This document shows, piece after piece, positions 1 to 41,052 of a stretch of 64,000 bases of DNA. The stretch lies in the NCBI GenBank assembly GCA_944548615.1, contig OX155980.1, positions 60,394,965-60,458,964 on the forward strand, written 5' to 3'. The position numbers and the translations under genes are program-made. This DNA comes from Micropterix aruncella (Eukaryota; Arthropoda; Insecta; Lepidoptera; Micropterigidae). The notes below the pieces were generated by a model that did no database searches, was not told the origin of the DNA, and saw only the letters and a program-made list of their open reading frames with translations. Positions within the stretch are counted from its first letter, which is position 1; each line of letters starts with the position of its first letter.

Positions 1-93
1 CCTGCCGCAGTTCGCGGTTTTGTATGTGCGGATGGACGTCATACTGATAATATTGTTAGTTTATATATAGTTAGTGTCGTTGAGCTAGTCATC

Positions 94-700
94 GTGTTAT
101 TAAAATATTATATTTATTTTAACCCTCACAGGCGAGACCACGGGTATCGGCGTCTAGTCTATAATAAATGTACTGCTACCGCTACTCGCCCTTGTCTGTA
201 CCCCATACTCGAAAGAGTAGACGACATTAATTACCTAGGAATATCCATCGATTGCCATCTGAGATGGGATAAGCACGTTGACGAAAGGGTAACTCGAATT
301 AAAAAAATTGCGTACATTTTAAGAGAATTGAAACTTCCTGGATTTCGCCACCATCAAATCCGTGTAATCCCCCGCTTTGCGAATCTGTGCTGTATTAAAT
401 GCTTCATCGAGGTGGATGCGGTCAGAAGCCAACCATCCAACCCGAGTAGTTCTAGTGACTGACTCTATTTATTCTACCCCGGATTAGCAATTTTCAAAAC
501 ACCTTTTACCTCCAGCGAATCGACCGAGCAAATTAAACAAAACATTCTTAACGAAATAAAAATACCGGTTGAAACATGTGAAAATGTGATAAGACATTTC
601 TGAGGCTAAAAGAGGCGGAACATTTAGCTGAAATTGCCTTCGATAAGTAATTCCTAACATTCAGTAAAATATTTAGTAGCATTAAACCGATTTTGTTTTC
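94..700 (+). pseudogene. LINE reverse-transcriptase fragment (jockey/CR1-like)
   Basis: Codons 40-85 read ERVDDINYLGISIDCHLRWD, KHVDERVTRIKKIAYILREL, the conserved RT thumb segment of jockey-type LINEs. Sequence before and after does not extend the frame and no ends are visible. Confidence 0.6.
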
Positions 701-1276
701 ATTCTCTATAAATCAGTAAACGTTCCAGGTGTAGAAGCGATTTTCATGTTTTTCTCGTTTTTTTTACCTTGGCACTCTTTTTGCACCCCTTACCCTCCCT
801 TACACACTTTTTACGTATTTGCCCCTAGTGGGCCTCAATACTACATATTGTTTTGGAGCGAAGGATGGAAAAGAAGATAAGTCAGAAAAAGGGAAGTAAA
901 TTCAGTGATACAGTACCTAATGATTTTAGTATCGGTTTTCACGAATTCTGGCCTAAGTACGAGTGGTTTTCTAAATCCTTGATACATCGCATTCATCTAA
1001 AAATTTTACGCAACCACATGCGACAAAGCATCACGCTCTACACCTCTCTACAACTTCGCGCAGCGCCGATGCGAGCTTTTACGCACCAAAAGACCAGCCC
1101 CCCATACACTCCCATAAAACGGCACCGCATACGATACGTCGAGTGCACTGCGATGCGGAAACACTTCCTCCAAGCTGCCACATACAGCATATATCTGACG
1201 CAAGCGTCAACCTATCGGTATACTGCTCCGCACAATACAATACGGCGAACAAAACGGCGCGGTTGACGCTATGCAG
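701..1276. other. No gene recognised
   Basis: One 137-codon frame (853-1266) shows no domain, no splice context and unusual His/Arg/Thr content. Treated as noise. Confidence 0.4.
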
Positions 1277-1476
1277 NNNNNNNNNNNNNNNNNNNNNNNN
1301 NNNNNNNNNNNNNNNNNNNNNNNNNNNNNNNNNNNNNNNNNNNNNNNNNNNNNNNNNNNNNNNNNNNNNNNNNNNNNNNNNNNNNNNNNNNNNNNNNNNN
1401 NNNNNNNNNNNNNNNNNNNNNNNNNNNNNNNNNNNNNNNNNNNNNNNNNNNNNNNNNNNNNNNNNNNNNNNNNNNN
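1277..1476. other. Assembly gap, 200 N
   Basis: Exactly 200 undetermined bases, so the true length is unknown. Reading frames that run across it are meaningless. Confidence 0.99.
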
Positions 1477-2304
1477 GCGTAACGGACTAACTTAACTAAC
1501 TCATGGGCTGTACCCGAGGGCATATCTATGCCTAATATATCGATGGGATGTGTACCCCGAGGTACTAGACCGTGTTTTTTCGCGGTACCAGGGTGCGGCC
1601 GAGTTTCACCGTATCCGGGTAGGCTTTGAGCTAGCCGGTGATGATCGTCTCGGACTTGGCCGCATAATGGTCGGCAATAGCTTTCTATTATGAGGGACAC
1701 AAATATTTAATAAATAGCTCTGTTGTCACACAAATATTAATTAAATAGCTCAGTTGTCTAGTGGCAATATGCAGCTTATAAGTTTGTCGCTCATGTATCT
1801 GAAAGAATTCTATGTTTGCGTGAGGCAGACTTGGAAGAAGCATAATATCATCCCGGTTCCTGGTGTTGTGAGAGTGGTGTTCGCCATTCCGCTCTAGTCC
1901 CGATGTGCTCATCTTAGCATACAACGAGCAGCATACGTTGTAATATCAAGTGGCATTCCAGTTTCGCTTATTTTGGCTCGGAATGATGTGGAACGATAAC
2001 AAAATTCCGATGCGAAAACAATACTTTATCGACGCCGAAGTAATAGCTGTTCCCATTCCCAATTTAAAATCGACGGCTGCCAGCCACGGGCCGGGGAATC
2101 ACTCAATCAGCAGGCGCCGCACAGTGATCAGAACAAATATATCCTGTCAAAATAACCGAAAAAGAGGTTTACCTTGCAGAAATTCCGAAATGATTTTTCG
2201 ACTACCCCGAACTGCTGCTAACGCCGCCATCTTGGAATAATGGTGGCCAAAATCAGGTTTTGTAAAATATCACTTCCAGTATGCTCTAGAGTAGCGGTTA
2301 TCAA
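1477..2304. other. No gene recognised; GC-rich patch
   Basis: 1500-1690 is GC-richer than its surroundings (accccgaggtactagaccgt, ctcggacttggccgcataat) and looks like part of a mobile element I cannot name. A ~35-bp direct repeat, caaatatt.aataaatagctc, sits at 1702-1760. Confidence 0.4.
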
Positions 2305-2475
2305 TTAAAATCTGGACAAACAGTGCTCGGTTTAGGTCATGAATTGTAGCAAATTTTATCTATTAAAAAAAACAAAAGAAAAAATAAACAAAACAAAAAA
2401 AACTAAAAAAAGTGCAAACATTTCACAGCGTTTTGAGCATTGCACAGCTTGAACAGGTCTTTCTTTTTGCAAGGT
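2305..2475. repeat. Repeat pair, copy 1
   Basis: About 165 bp shared with 3685-3850 (acagtgctcggtttaggtca, gcgttttgagcattgcacag, cttgaacaggtctttc). Unclassified, no ends visible. Confidence 0.65.
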
Positions 2476-2635
2476 CTATGTTTTTCGTGTACAAATAGAC
2501 TGGCCTAATAGTAGCCGCAAGTTTTTATGGGTTGCCAATGTGGGGATCGGAGGTAAAAAAAAAAAAAAAATTTGGCCTAAACTGGCAACAACGCTCCATT
2601 GTGCGTCGTATTGTACCAACTGCCGAGCCACGCGC

Positions 2636-2670
2636 GGTGTATATATGTGTACTACTCGTTTCAGTCGGGC
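2636..2670 (+). promoter_or_regulatory. Candidate TATA plus TCAGT initiator
   Basis: gtatatatg at about 2638-2646 lies ~22 bp before ttcagtcggg (2660-2669), an arthropod initiator. No coding exon follows: the next ATG (2729) opens only five codons. It could be the promoter remnant of a retroelement. Confidence 0.25.
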
Positions 2671-3684
2671 GATGATCGGCTGAACGAGCTTCAGCAGTTG
2701 TACGTTGATTTTGGTAAATACATTGAATATGAGCGACGAAGCGTGAGGATACTGCGATGCTACGCGTAGTACTCTGTTCTAGTTGTGAAATTAAATTGCG
2801 GGTACATCAGGTCCTTTTCCTATGTAAAAGAATCTTCCCTTTTCAAAAGAGAGCACTGCGCAGCATGTATCAGGTATATGTACCCGGACCTCATGCAGAG
2901 AATATTTCAGTAAGGCAAGGATAATGACAGTGTATTCGGCGTTCATACATCCATGGTTATTGCGTGCCAGGCAGCAGCTAACAACTGCAACTAATGCTGA
3001 CGACATTCACTCTCATCATATCCGCGCTAGCTCGCTTTTATGCGTTTCCCGAATAAGACTAATTAAAGTACAGAAAGCTGCTTATATCTTAGAATTAAAT
3101 TCTATAATCTACGCCCATCCACTATTACCCAGCTGGAGGACGTGAAATTGAAAAAAATCAGTAATATGCTATATAACAGTAATATGTAATACCCTTTCTA
3201 TGAACTGACTGAATTCGAGGACCTTGACCTTTCAAACACTGTATTCATATAAATGATAGTTTTATGTTAGTATTCCACCTATTAATAACGGTCATAAAGT
3301 ACATTTTTTGTTGATTTTATTTAATTTATTTTTCGGGGTATGTCAAACCCCACCTAGTATATAGCATGCGAGATTTAGTCACCTAGTATACGGAGGTTAA
3401 TATTTTTTTATCGGTTTTTTGCGGAACCCTTGGTTATATTTCGCAGAACCCAGAGTTCCGCAGGACAACCTTTGGGATACGATGCGCTAGAGTAAAACAG
3501 TCTTAGTGAATATTATACAAGACAAAAGTAATATCTACATTTACTACTTTAGCCGTTTTTTGACAGATGGATAGTTTCGGTTGCAGTTGAAATTACATAC
3601 CTCCGAATTTATAGTCGAGTATACATCATTACTTAAGTACCCCCCAGTACTTAAGTAATACCATTGATTATATAGGTATTAGAT

Positions 3685-3850
3685 AGACAAACGGTGTTCG
3701 GTTTAGATCATAAATTGAAGCAAATTTAATCCATTTAAAAAAGTAAAGAATAACCTTTTTTGTAGGAAATATTGAGCAAAAACCGAAAAAAGTGCAAAAA
3801 TTTCACTGCGTTTTGAGCATTGCAGAGCTTGAACAGGTCTTTCGAATCTT
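3685..3850. repeat. Repeat pair, copy 2
   Basis: Second copy of the element at 2305-2475, same orientation (acggtgttcggtttagatca, gcgttttgagcattgcagag). It is preceded by a left-end fragment of the long-TIR MITE. Confidence 0.65.
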
Positions 3851-4437
3851 CAAACGTTTTGTCTTGAAAGATATCTTGGATAATACCAAAAACTCGAAAT
3901 TCATTTATAATCGGTTTTTTCTGTGTTACATAAATTAAGGATTGTTTGAGGAGTGCCTTGATCTCACAAGTTCATAACTTCCCTGTTTTCGATTGTATTA
4001 GCACATAAATATGGAAAAAATGGTAATTTTATAAAATTATTCCTACCCGTAGATTTATTCCAAATTTCATACACACACAACACAGCATTCCGCCATCAGC
4101 ACTTATTCTCCAATAATAAAAATAAAATAATTAGAAATATATTAACAAATGCTATTCTAGCAGCGTCTGTACCGTCTATGTAGCAAACTTTTAATGCACT
4201 CTCCTCGATAGGAATCAATAAATGCGTTTAAGGCGTTGTCACTGCCTCTGCGGAATATTTTTCCCCTATAAGAAGTAATCTTTAACTAGTTTTTCTTTGA
4301 ACATTTCGCCTTCTTTTTACTATGATAAATATGTTTGCCCTAAAACAAATTATGACTTATGGGACCAATCATCACATATAAACGTATCTTTTATTTCTAT
4401 GTTAAAGTGTTAGATATTACCTACCATTGATTATCTG

Positions 4438-6510
4438 TATATATAAAAGAAAAAACTGACTGACTGTCTGACATATCAGCGCACAGCATAAACCACTAGG
4501 GTTAGACCGTTGAAACTTTGCACAAGGCAAGTTTATATTTTAATCAAGCACTAAGAAGGGGTTTTTGGAAATTCGACCCCTAAAGGTGTGAAAAGGGTGA
4601 AATTCTGTTGCATGGAAAATCGAAACCGCTGAAGCTACCGACATCAAAATTTATATAAAAATACCGGCATTCACAGTTTTTTCAAAATCAACCCTTGGAG
4701 GGTAATTTAAGGGATGAAATTTTGTACGGTAATACTTAAACCGTTTGATCTGGAAACTCGAAATTTTGCACAGGGCTTTATTTGATAGTGAAAGTAAGCA
4801 CCTAAAAGTTTTTTAAGCTATTGCATAGCTTTTATCGCGGGCCTAGGCCAGAGCAGCGCGGCGACCGAATGAAGAAATTTCCTTACGAAAATTAATGATT
4901 TTAAACTGATAATTACGTCTAAACGAGTACTACTTACGATTTGAAAAAAAACATATGTTAAACAAGAACATTTTCCTAATATTCTTAGCTTTGAATATTT
5001 TAGATTTTGTTTATAATACATAGTGTAATTCATTTGTTAAATTAGGTCTAACCGAACACAAAAACGACTACTACGCAAATACTATCTGGCGTATTATTAT
5101 GAAACGTGCACCATTTTAAAGATAATTTAATTATCTATCTTTTTATCGACGATTTTTTTCGAATAATCCGTTTTTTTTTGCTCTACCGAATAAAAAATTC
5201 GTGTGCGGCGCTCTACCGGAAGACGTTTAAATTATTCCGAATCATTTGCTTCCACAGCCGCAAATGATTCGGAATAATTTCAACGTTTTCCGATAAAGCG
5301 CAGTTATCTGATAGCAGAAAAAATAAAATAAATAAAATAAATAAATAATTATAATTGCATAAGTTGTTAAAAATGCTATGCAATAGCTTTACCGCGGCAG
5401 TCCCCGAGTGCCACAAGTATTATTTTTTTTTAAATTTCACCCCTAAGGGGGGTGGAAAAAATACGGGATGAAAATGTGTATGAAAATACGTCATATACTG
5501 GTACTTGTTCCCTCGGTTAATTAAATGAAATAAAAATTACGTGTTTCGGGAATTTTGGAATTTCCACCCCTAAGGGGGTAATAAAAGAAATAACAATTTG
5601 TATGAAAATGCATATTTTTTTAGTGAACTCCATGCGAAATTTATAAAAACCAAGCCGTTAGATCTTGAAACTCGAAATTTTGCACAGAGATTTATTTGAT
5701 AGTGGATGGAAGCACGAAGCACGGGTTTCCTAAAATCGAATATGTCACCCCCACGGGATGAAAGAAAGAGGTGAAATTCTGTAGTATGGAAAATCGGAAC
5801 CGCTGAAGTTTCTTACATCAAAATTCTTTTTAAGCTACTCAAAGTTTTTTCAAAATCAACCCTTGAATATTAAATAAGGGATGAAATTTCGTATTTAGAT
5901 ACCCAAAACCGTTGGATATTAAAACTTTAATTTTTTCACACGGCCTTATTTGATAGGGTTTTTTTATACAACCCCCACGGGATGAAAGAAAGGGGTAAAA
6001 TTATGTAGTATGGATAATCGAAGCCGCTGAAGCTACAGACATCAAGATTTATACTCAAGATAATCATAGCATAAGAAAAATAATGACATTAACCAGTTTT
6101 TTCAAAATCAACCTTTACGGTGGGAAATAAGGCATAAGAATTTGTATGGAGATATACAAACCGTTAGATCTTGAAATTTGAAATTTTGCACAGGACTTTA
6201 TTTGATAGTGAACGGAATCACAAAGAAGGGGTTTCTTAAAATTTGACCACTATGGTAGGAAAGAAACCGGTGAAGTTCTGTCGTATGGAAAATCGAAACC
6301 CCTAAAACCATCGAGATGAAAATGTATATTAAAGATACTCATTACGACTAAAAAATAATGGCATTCTCAGTTTTTTTTTCACAATTAACTGAGCTTTCTA
6401 TAATATTATAGTCAGTTGGTCGATCGCTCAGTAAGTCAGGTAGTTAATCCCAGAATGTTTAAGAACGCATTAAGAACTAAAATTCAACGCAAAGAAAGTC
6501 GCGGGCAACA
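4438..6510. repeat. Degenerate ~250-bp tandem repeat array
   Basis: The motif gaaattttgcacagggcttt and variants recurs near 4516, 4762, 5675, 5930 and 6181. The motif aaaatcgaaaccgctgaagc recurs near 4618, 5790, 6016 and 6290. Spacing is about 250 bp except across 4.8-5.65 kb, which holds extra sequence with a palindrome. The array starts with aaaaaactgactgactgtct and ends near cgcgggcaacacgagctata, the form of a common lepidopteran dispersed repeat. Class not resolved. Confidence 0.65.
5203..5306. repeat. Foldback palindrome with perfect 21-bp inner arms
   Basis: Arms 5229-5249 and 5260-5280 (attattccgaatcatttgc core) are exact complements around a 10-base loop. Outside them, gcggcgctctaccggaagac and its counterpart extend the palindrome imperfectly to about 46 bp per arm. 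Confidence 0.85.
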
Positions 6511-6589
6511 CGAGCTATACTTGGTTTCAACTGTCGTCAATCTTAGAGAAAAACGTGTGAAACGAAAATACATTATTTAAATGATTGAA

Positions 6590-6702
6590 CTATTTACCTA
6601 TAGGTAGTGTCTGAAAAGGCAAATTTACGTCAATCTTTTTAAATTAACTACTTGATTCGAAACTCCACTCGAAACGAAGCCGCGGGCAATAACTAGTATA
6701 TT
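6590..6702 (+). repeat. Dispersed repeat 3' end (GCGGGCAATAACTAGTA type)
   Basis: Runs from taggtagtgtctgaaaaggc to gaagccgcgggcaataacta gta, and is the inverse of 45487-45640. Typical end of an abundant lepidopteran repeat; class unknown. Confidence 0.55.
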
Positions 6703-7275
6703 ATATTAGATTGCTCAACATCGTACTATGATTTGGCAAACAGAATGTTACTACGAAACTAATACTTAGTTCCAAAAAAAAATTATTAATATTGTATTAT
6801 TATGTTCAATATGGCGACCATCGTGATCGCTTATACGGCATAAAATAATAATATAACACGCTTATACGGCATAAACAAACGATTTTTAAAAATCATAGCT
6901 CTTATTATTTCAATATTATTTACACAAAGATGTATTTTTTTTAATTTGGTATACAGGTTTTAATACGTAATGATTACGCGCGTTAAAGTTCAGATAGACT
7001 AATTCTATATCTCTGTGTTATTTCTGTGATGTAATCAGCCTATATAAATAAAATGCGATAGATGACACTAATAATTGAATGTTATTATTGTTATCATTTT
7101 TTTTTAATAATCAATCAGTTATTTTTAAAAAGCCATTAATTTTTAATATGGCCTAATAAATTGCTATTAGTTTGACCTTCAATGCTATCAGCGCCACCTG
7201 CATGTCGCAGGCGTAGAAGGGTTGCCAAAACGTACTATGACGTTAAGCAATGTAATACCATGTATAATCAATAAT
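6703..7275. mobile_element. MITE with long inverted ends, copy 1
   Basis: Left end attagattgctcaacatcgta and right end acgtactatgacgttaagca are imperfect inverted repeats. The interior is shared with 10686-11257 (catagctcttattattt, aataaattgctattagttt, gccacctgcat). The outer right end continues to tataatcaata. No coding frame. Confidence 0.75.
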
Positions 7276-10200
7276 ATTACCTACGTTTCGTGTTGCGTTT
7301 GTTGCAAACTGTACACTGGCAAATTAAAATTAAAAAAATGCATTGAATTTCTGTGACTTGCCAGTATATATCGGTATATCTAATGGCCCAAGATCTAAAT
7401 CGGTAAGCGGCGCGGTACAATAAACATGCCATAATCTTACGATTATTGCAAAGGGGAACGCCCTTCTTATTTATCTGCTCTCGCCAAGTGTGTGGGGCGT
7501 TGGCTACTTCAGCTTCGATAGCACTTTAACTGGGAGAAACAAACTCATTATTCAGAATTACTTAAATCAGCGCAGCTCTAGGACTGTGATTCAAAATTCA
7601 TTTATTGACGTGTTTGCGGTCAGACACGGCTTATCCGGTCGCCGCCGCCTCCATCTTGTACCACTTCCGGTATAGAAGTGATTAATGCCTAGTTTATGAA
7701 TCTACTAATGATTTACTACGATATATGTCAATCTATAATGATATACGCTATTCTGAGGCAGGGAGCATGCTCTAAGACTACAACCGAAAGTATTTATATC
7801 GTACAAAAAACTTCGTATTATATTCAAAAACCCTAAAATGTATTCTTTTATTGTTTTGCATCTCGAGGCGAAATACTAGATGTTAGGCAACTGTATTGTT
7901 TAAAAACTGCTTTACATTTCATCAGTTATTTTTTCCTGCTATAAACACAAGATCGGCGCAGGTACAACAATATGTAGTGCCCAGGAGATCTATTTCATTT
8001 GGACAACCCCATCATCATTACCTTGCGTTGAGATTAATATTACCTATGATTACCTTTAAGAAATCACTTAGATATTTTAGGACTAATACAGGTGGTTTTT
8101 AAGAAATGCCTCATTCAGTGGTTGATTGGTAAAGGAAGTCCGGAACTGAATGTATCCTTATGATATTTTAAATAGCAACGTTTTTTATTATCATTTATAG
8201 ATACATAATTTACACACCCTCACATCTCTGACAACATAAATTACCTTATCTGTGCTAGTGAATTCATTTTGTTATTTTTATTACGTAATATTTTGTATTT
8301 AGATTTATTTTATAATCATTTTCGGGTATTTTATTATTTAATGACTATTTAGTTTTTTTTAATGATTATTTTGTTTGTTTTTTATTTTTATTTTACTATA
8401 ACAATCTCGTAACCAATATGATTTTAGATTATGAAACCAAAAGTTCACAAAATATTTCGTTCATTTCATATTAAATTAATATTATATAAAATTGGTGTCT
8501 TCCTTGGAACAGGCGCTGCCTAGTTAGGAGTGACGCAGAATCAATAGATTTTAAAATAATTCTGTTGTATTTTTTTTTATAAATATATAAATAAGCAATT
8601 AAGGCAGGGATAAAGTAATAAAAACGCCAAAACAACACATTGCATAATCGAAGTGAAAGGTATAATTGCAAATGTTTCATCTGTAAATAATAATACGTAT
8701 TGTGAGATAAAGGTGTAAAGTTTCATGTGATAAAAGTTTATCCAAAAATCTTCTATATCTTATGAGTTATGGGTAATAACCGAAGAAATATTGATAAAAA
8801 TAAGCCAAAATAAACTCATAATTTTTAGATTACGATTTTTTAAATAAAATATCCTTGTTAAATTGTAAGTCGATAAGTTGATGAAACCTCGAAAATAGTT
8901 TTAAAACTAAGATTTCAATAGTTTTTTTTTCATATTTTTGGTAATATACGGCAAGAGAATCTGAAAAAAACCCCAAAAAAATATGAAGTTTTGCCTAATA
9001 TTGTTTTTGAGTTTAAATCGGTTACGTTTGTCGACAGATGCTTTAAATGGGTTAAAATTAATCCCAGCAAAGCATTTTTGAACTTGCTCACTGATTTTTA
9101 CCACCTAATTCTCATAGTATTTAACAATTTAACAAAATGAAAGTATAATCAGAACTTAATATTTCAACAATTTTGATGCCACGAAGTAATATTTTTGGGG
9201 TTTGCATAGTGCCAATCCTTCAAAAAGGATTTTTTTATGAAGAAATGTAGAAAATTCTATTTTCTTACCTGCTTAAGTTTTTCCAGGGACTCTGAAAAAC
9301 TATCCATTTTATGTTATTACAAAAAAATAAACGTTAACACCTAATGTTTGCTTTGGTAATTATTAAAATTGGTTTTGCATTAACTCAAAACCTATTTTTA
9401 CGGTTTGTTGGTGTAATTTTTTTTCTAAATATTAGTTTCAAACTAATTTAAGTAAACGCGAAATATTGCAGTTTTCCTTGGGATTTTTTTAGATATATTA
9501 ATAAATATTCGAAACTCTGCTGTCAAATTGTAGTTTTTTCCAGGTTTTTGTGGTCTCTATATTTTCTAACTTCACACCATTTTTAACAGCTTGCCAAATA
9601 GCTACTAGCCAGTATACTCCGAATCGATCTATTTTACAGACGATGTAATAGTAATTATAATGAAACATTTTATTAATTCCTAATTATCCCAAAAAAATTG
9701 TGGAGTCAGTCAATTTAAGTACATAATATCGATCTAGGTAAACATTGTTTTGTTTAAGTTTAAAGGAAAATCTTAATAATCAACATAATTAAAGCCAGTC
9801 AAAGAAAATAGTCAATCAATAGCCTCCAAAGTATATGTATCCTAAAAAAACGCAGTAAAGATAAGGAGAGTTTAAAGTATACATTAAGAAAAATAACATC
9901 TTAGTCAAAAACAAAATATTGGAAAAGAATAAACAGTAACTATACTGGACTTGCAACGAAATTGACAATGTAAAACTGTTCATTTAAAATTATTGTCGTT
10001 TATATTAAACAAGACTTCAGGCCCATTTGCAATGGACTGATTAGATCTTTGATGTAAGTAAAATAATATGTAGTAGTAGTAGTATTAAAATAATATGTAA
10101 TTGTAAATTAATTAACTGTACTAAACGAGTTTTTAATAAATAATATCCATTCTTATACCAAATTTAAATTAAAATAAGCATGCATAACAACTAAGCCTAG

Positions 10201-10685
10201 TTTTCATACAAGAGTAATTTGCCAAAAAACCCTATTTATAAATATGTGTCTAATTAATGTCCAAAATATTAAAAAAAGAAACTAAAACTACCTATTTGTA
10301 TAATTTAATGTTCAGAATAATGCATAGCTCCGGAGAAAACCACCTTAAAAAGATTTGGAAATCTGAAGTACTATCCAAATTTGGAAATTTGGAATCTGGC
10401 ACTTTTTTTTTGCGAAAATCCCTTCTGCAACCAATATGTCAACTATAAATCCGCTTGATTCACCAATGCTACCAAAAAGATATCATGACAGACTTAGGGA
10501 GGGTACACAAGAGCTCAAATATGACAAGACCACAAGACAAACACCTACAAAATATTATTATACTATAATTAATGACTACATAAAAAAAATATTTTATTTG
10601 CTTGCTCTTACTATAAGCGTGTTTAAGTGTTCCACCTTTGTTATATTATAAACGATCTTTTCTCATGGGCCAGCCTTTAGATAAT
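7276..10685. other. AT-rich sequence without recognised genes
   Basis: Very AT-rich with short frames only. Contains the dispersed repeat at 8990-9115. No kindlin 5' exon found here by eye. Confidence 0.5.
8990..9115. repeat. Dispersed repeat, copy 1
   Basis: cggttacgtttgtcgacaga, tgctttaaatgggtt and cacctaattctcatagtatt recur with changes at 23555-23650. Unclassified AT-rich repeat. Confidence 0.5.
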
Positions 10686-11257
10686 ATCATTGATTAAATA
10701 GGTTATTAGATTGCTCAATTCCGTACTATGTTTCATCAGCTAGGACTTTTACTATGAAATAGTAAAAGATAGATGGCATTCATAGTTGTAAACATTGATT
10801 ATTCTTCTTTTATTTTCAAGATGGCGTTCCAAACACGCCGTTACAGAATCCTATCTCAAAATAAATTAATGATATGATAACAAACAAATTTTTAAATCAT
10901 AGCTCTTATTATTTTAATATTATTTATTTAAAGAAGTCATTTTTAATTGAATCTAAATATTTCAATCTTTATTTAAACAAAGATGTCAATTTCAATTAGC
11001 ACTAATAATTGATGTAGTCCTCAGATGTCATTATTGTTATAATTGGTTAAATAGTGGGTTTTTATAATCAATCGGTCCCTTACAATAAACCATTTAGTAT
11101 CAGTGTTATTATAGATGACCAAATAAATTGCTATTAGTTTCGCCTCACAATTCTATCAGTGCCACCTGCATTTCGCCGGTGCAGGAGAGTTGCTAAAATG
11201 TACTTTGGCATTGAGCAATCTCATATATTATATATAACCCTATATAATCAATGATAA
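10686..11257. mobile_element. MITE with long inverted ends, copy 2
   Basis: Left end atcattgattaaataggtta then ttagattgctcaa; right end ttgagcaatctcat and tatataatcaatgat, its inverse. About 570 bp, same interior as copy 1. It ends ~230 bp before the first recognised kindlin exon. Confidence 0.75.
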
Positions 11258-11485
11258 TATGTAACAGTATTAACTTTAGCGGTGAATATAAGCGTACCTG
11301 TAGGATCACTAAAAAGCCAGGCAGATGCATCCACAGCTTCATTAAGAAACTACCCTCTATCTCTAAAATAAATAAAGAAATAAAAATATGTAAAAATGCA
11401 TGTGAAACGAAGTTTTGAATACCAATAGAATTAATTGAAAGATGCTTCACAGTTGTATAACGTATGTTGTTTTCTTTAATTCCAG

Positions 11486-40139
<28,654 letters not shown>

Positions 40140-40800
40140 ATGGATATTGTACCTATATCTTTGTAATGTTTGTAATCATAACCTGGAATTGATAGGAGCT
40201 ATGTTGACGGAGTGTAATTTCCTTTTCTTATTATAAAATAATATACTTCTAGCAATGAATATATGAAACTAAAGGAGGACTCGCGAAAAGTTTAATCTGC
40301 GTTTTGTTCGAGGAAGCCTATGTCTAGGAACGGAACATTAAAAGACTGTTAATGGAACAGTAAGTTCTGTTTTTTTTATCACACCTTATAAGTTGACACA
40401 GTTATATTGGCATTATATTTTTTCTATTGTCTTAGTAGGAAAGGAATTATTAAGAAAAGGAAATCAGCACCACGTCAACATGGAATATAGTCTTTTTTAA
40501 TGAATAACGAAAGTTGATTTTTTTTCCACCTATTTAATGTTTACACATCATCCCTATAAAGCCATAGTATTGCAAGTGATATATTTTTTAAATTTACAGA
40601 AGGCAATGAAAATGAGTGTGAATGAAACGATATGGAAATGAAAAATTTAATTTCGTTCAGACCAGTAATGGCTAGTTGGTGCTATATTTGTCCGGCTGGA
40701 TTGGGAGTACAACATGCTCTTTTTTATAAACATTATAACACCCTGTTTCTCAAACATAAAATAAATAAATAAATTTATAAATTATAAACCGCCTAGTATC
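40140..40800 (+). other. Kindlin 3' UTR and downstream AT-rich sequence
   Basis: No coding signal follows the kindlin stop. The first canonical AATAAA is at 40760-40765, within an AAATAAATAAATAAAT run, and is the nearest candidate polyadenylation signal. The end of the transcript is not otherwise marked. Confidence 0.4.
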
Positions 40801-41052
40801 ACCCGCAGTTTGCCGCCTACCCGCAGAACAAAACCGGGTGAGAGACTGGCAGTTGGTGTTACAAACTTCATGTGTAAAATCCGTTTTTGTCATGTTTATA
40901 ATGTCAAACAACCGCGATTGTACCTACATATGCGCACGCACATAGTGGATGCTTTCTCAGGTGTGCGAGAAATATCAATATTTTTGCATTCTTTATTCGC
41001 TTACATTTTGCACTGACCTACTATTGCCAAAAAGCGAGAATAACCGTCCAAC

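Noticed and set aside
853..1266. 137-codon open frame
   Set aside because: No domain, no splice context, and composition unlike the real exons.
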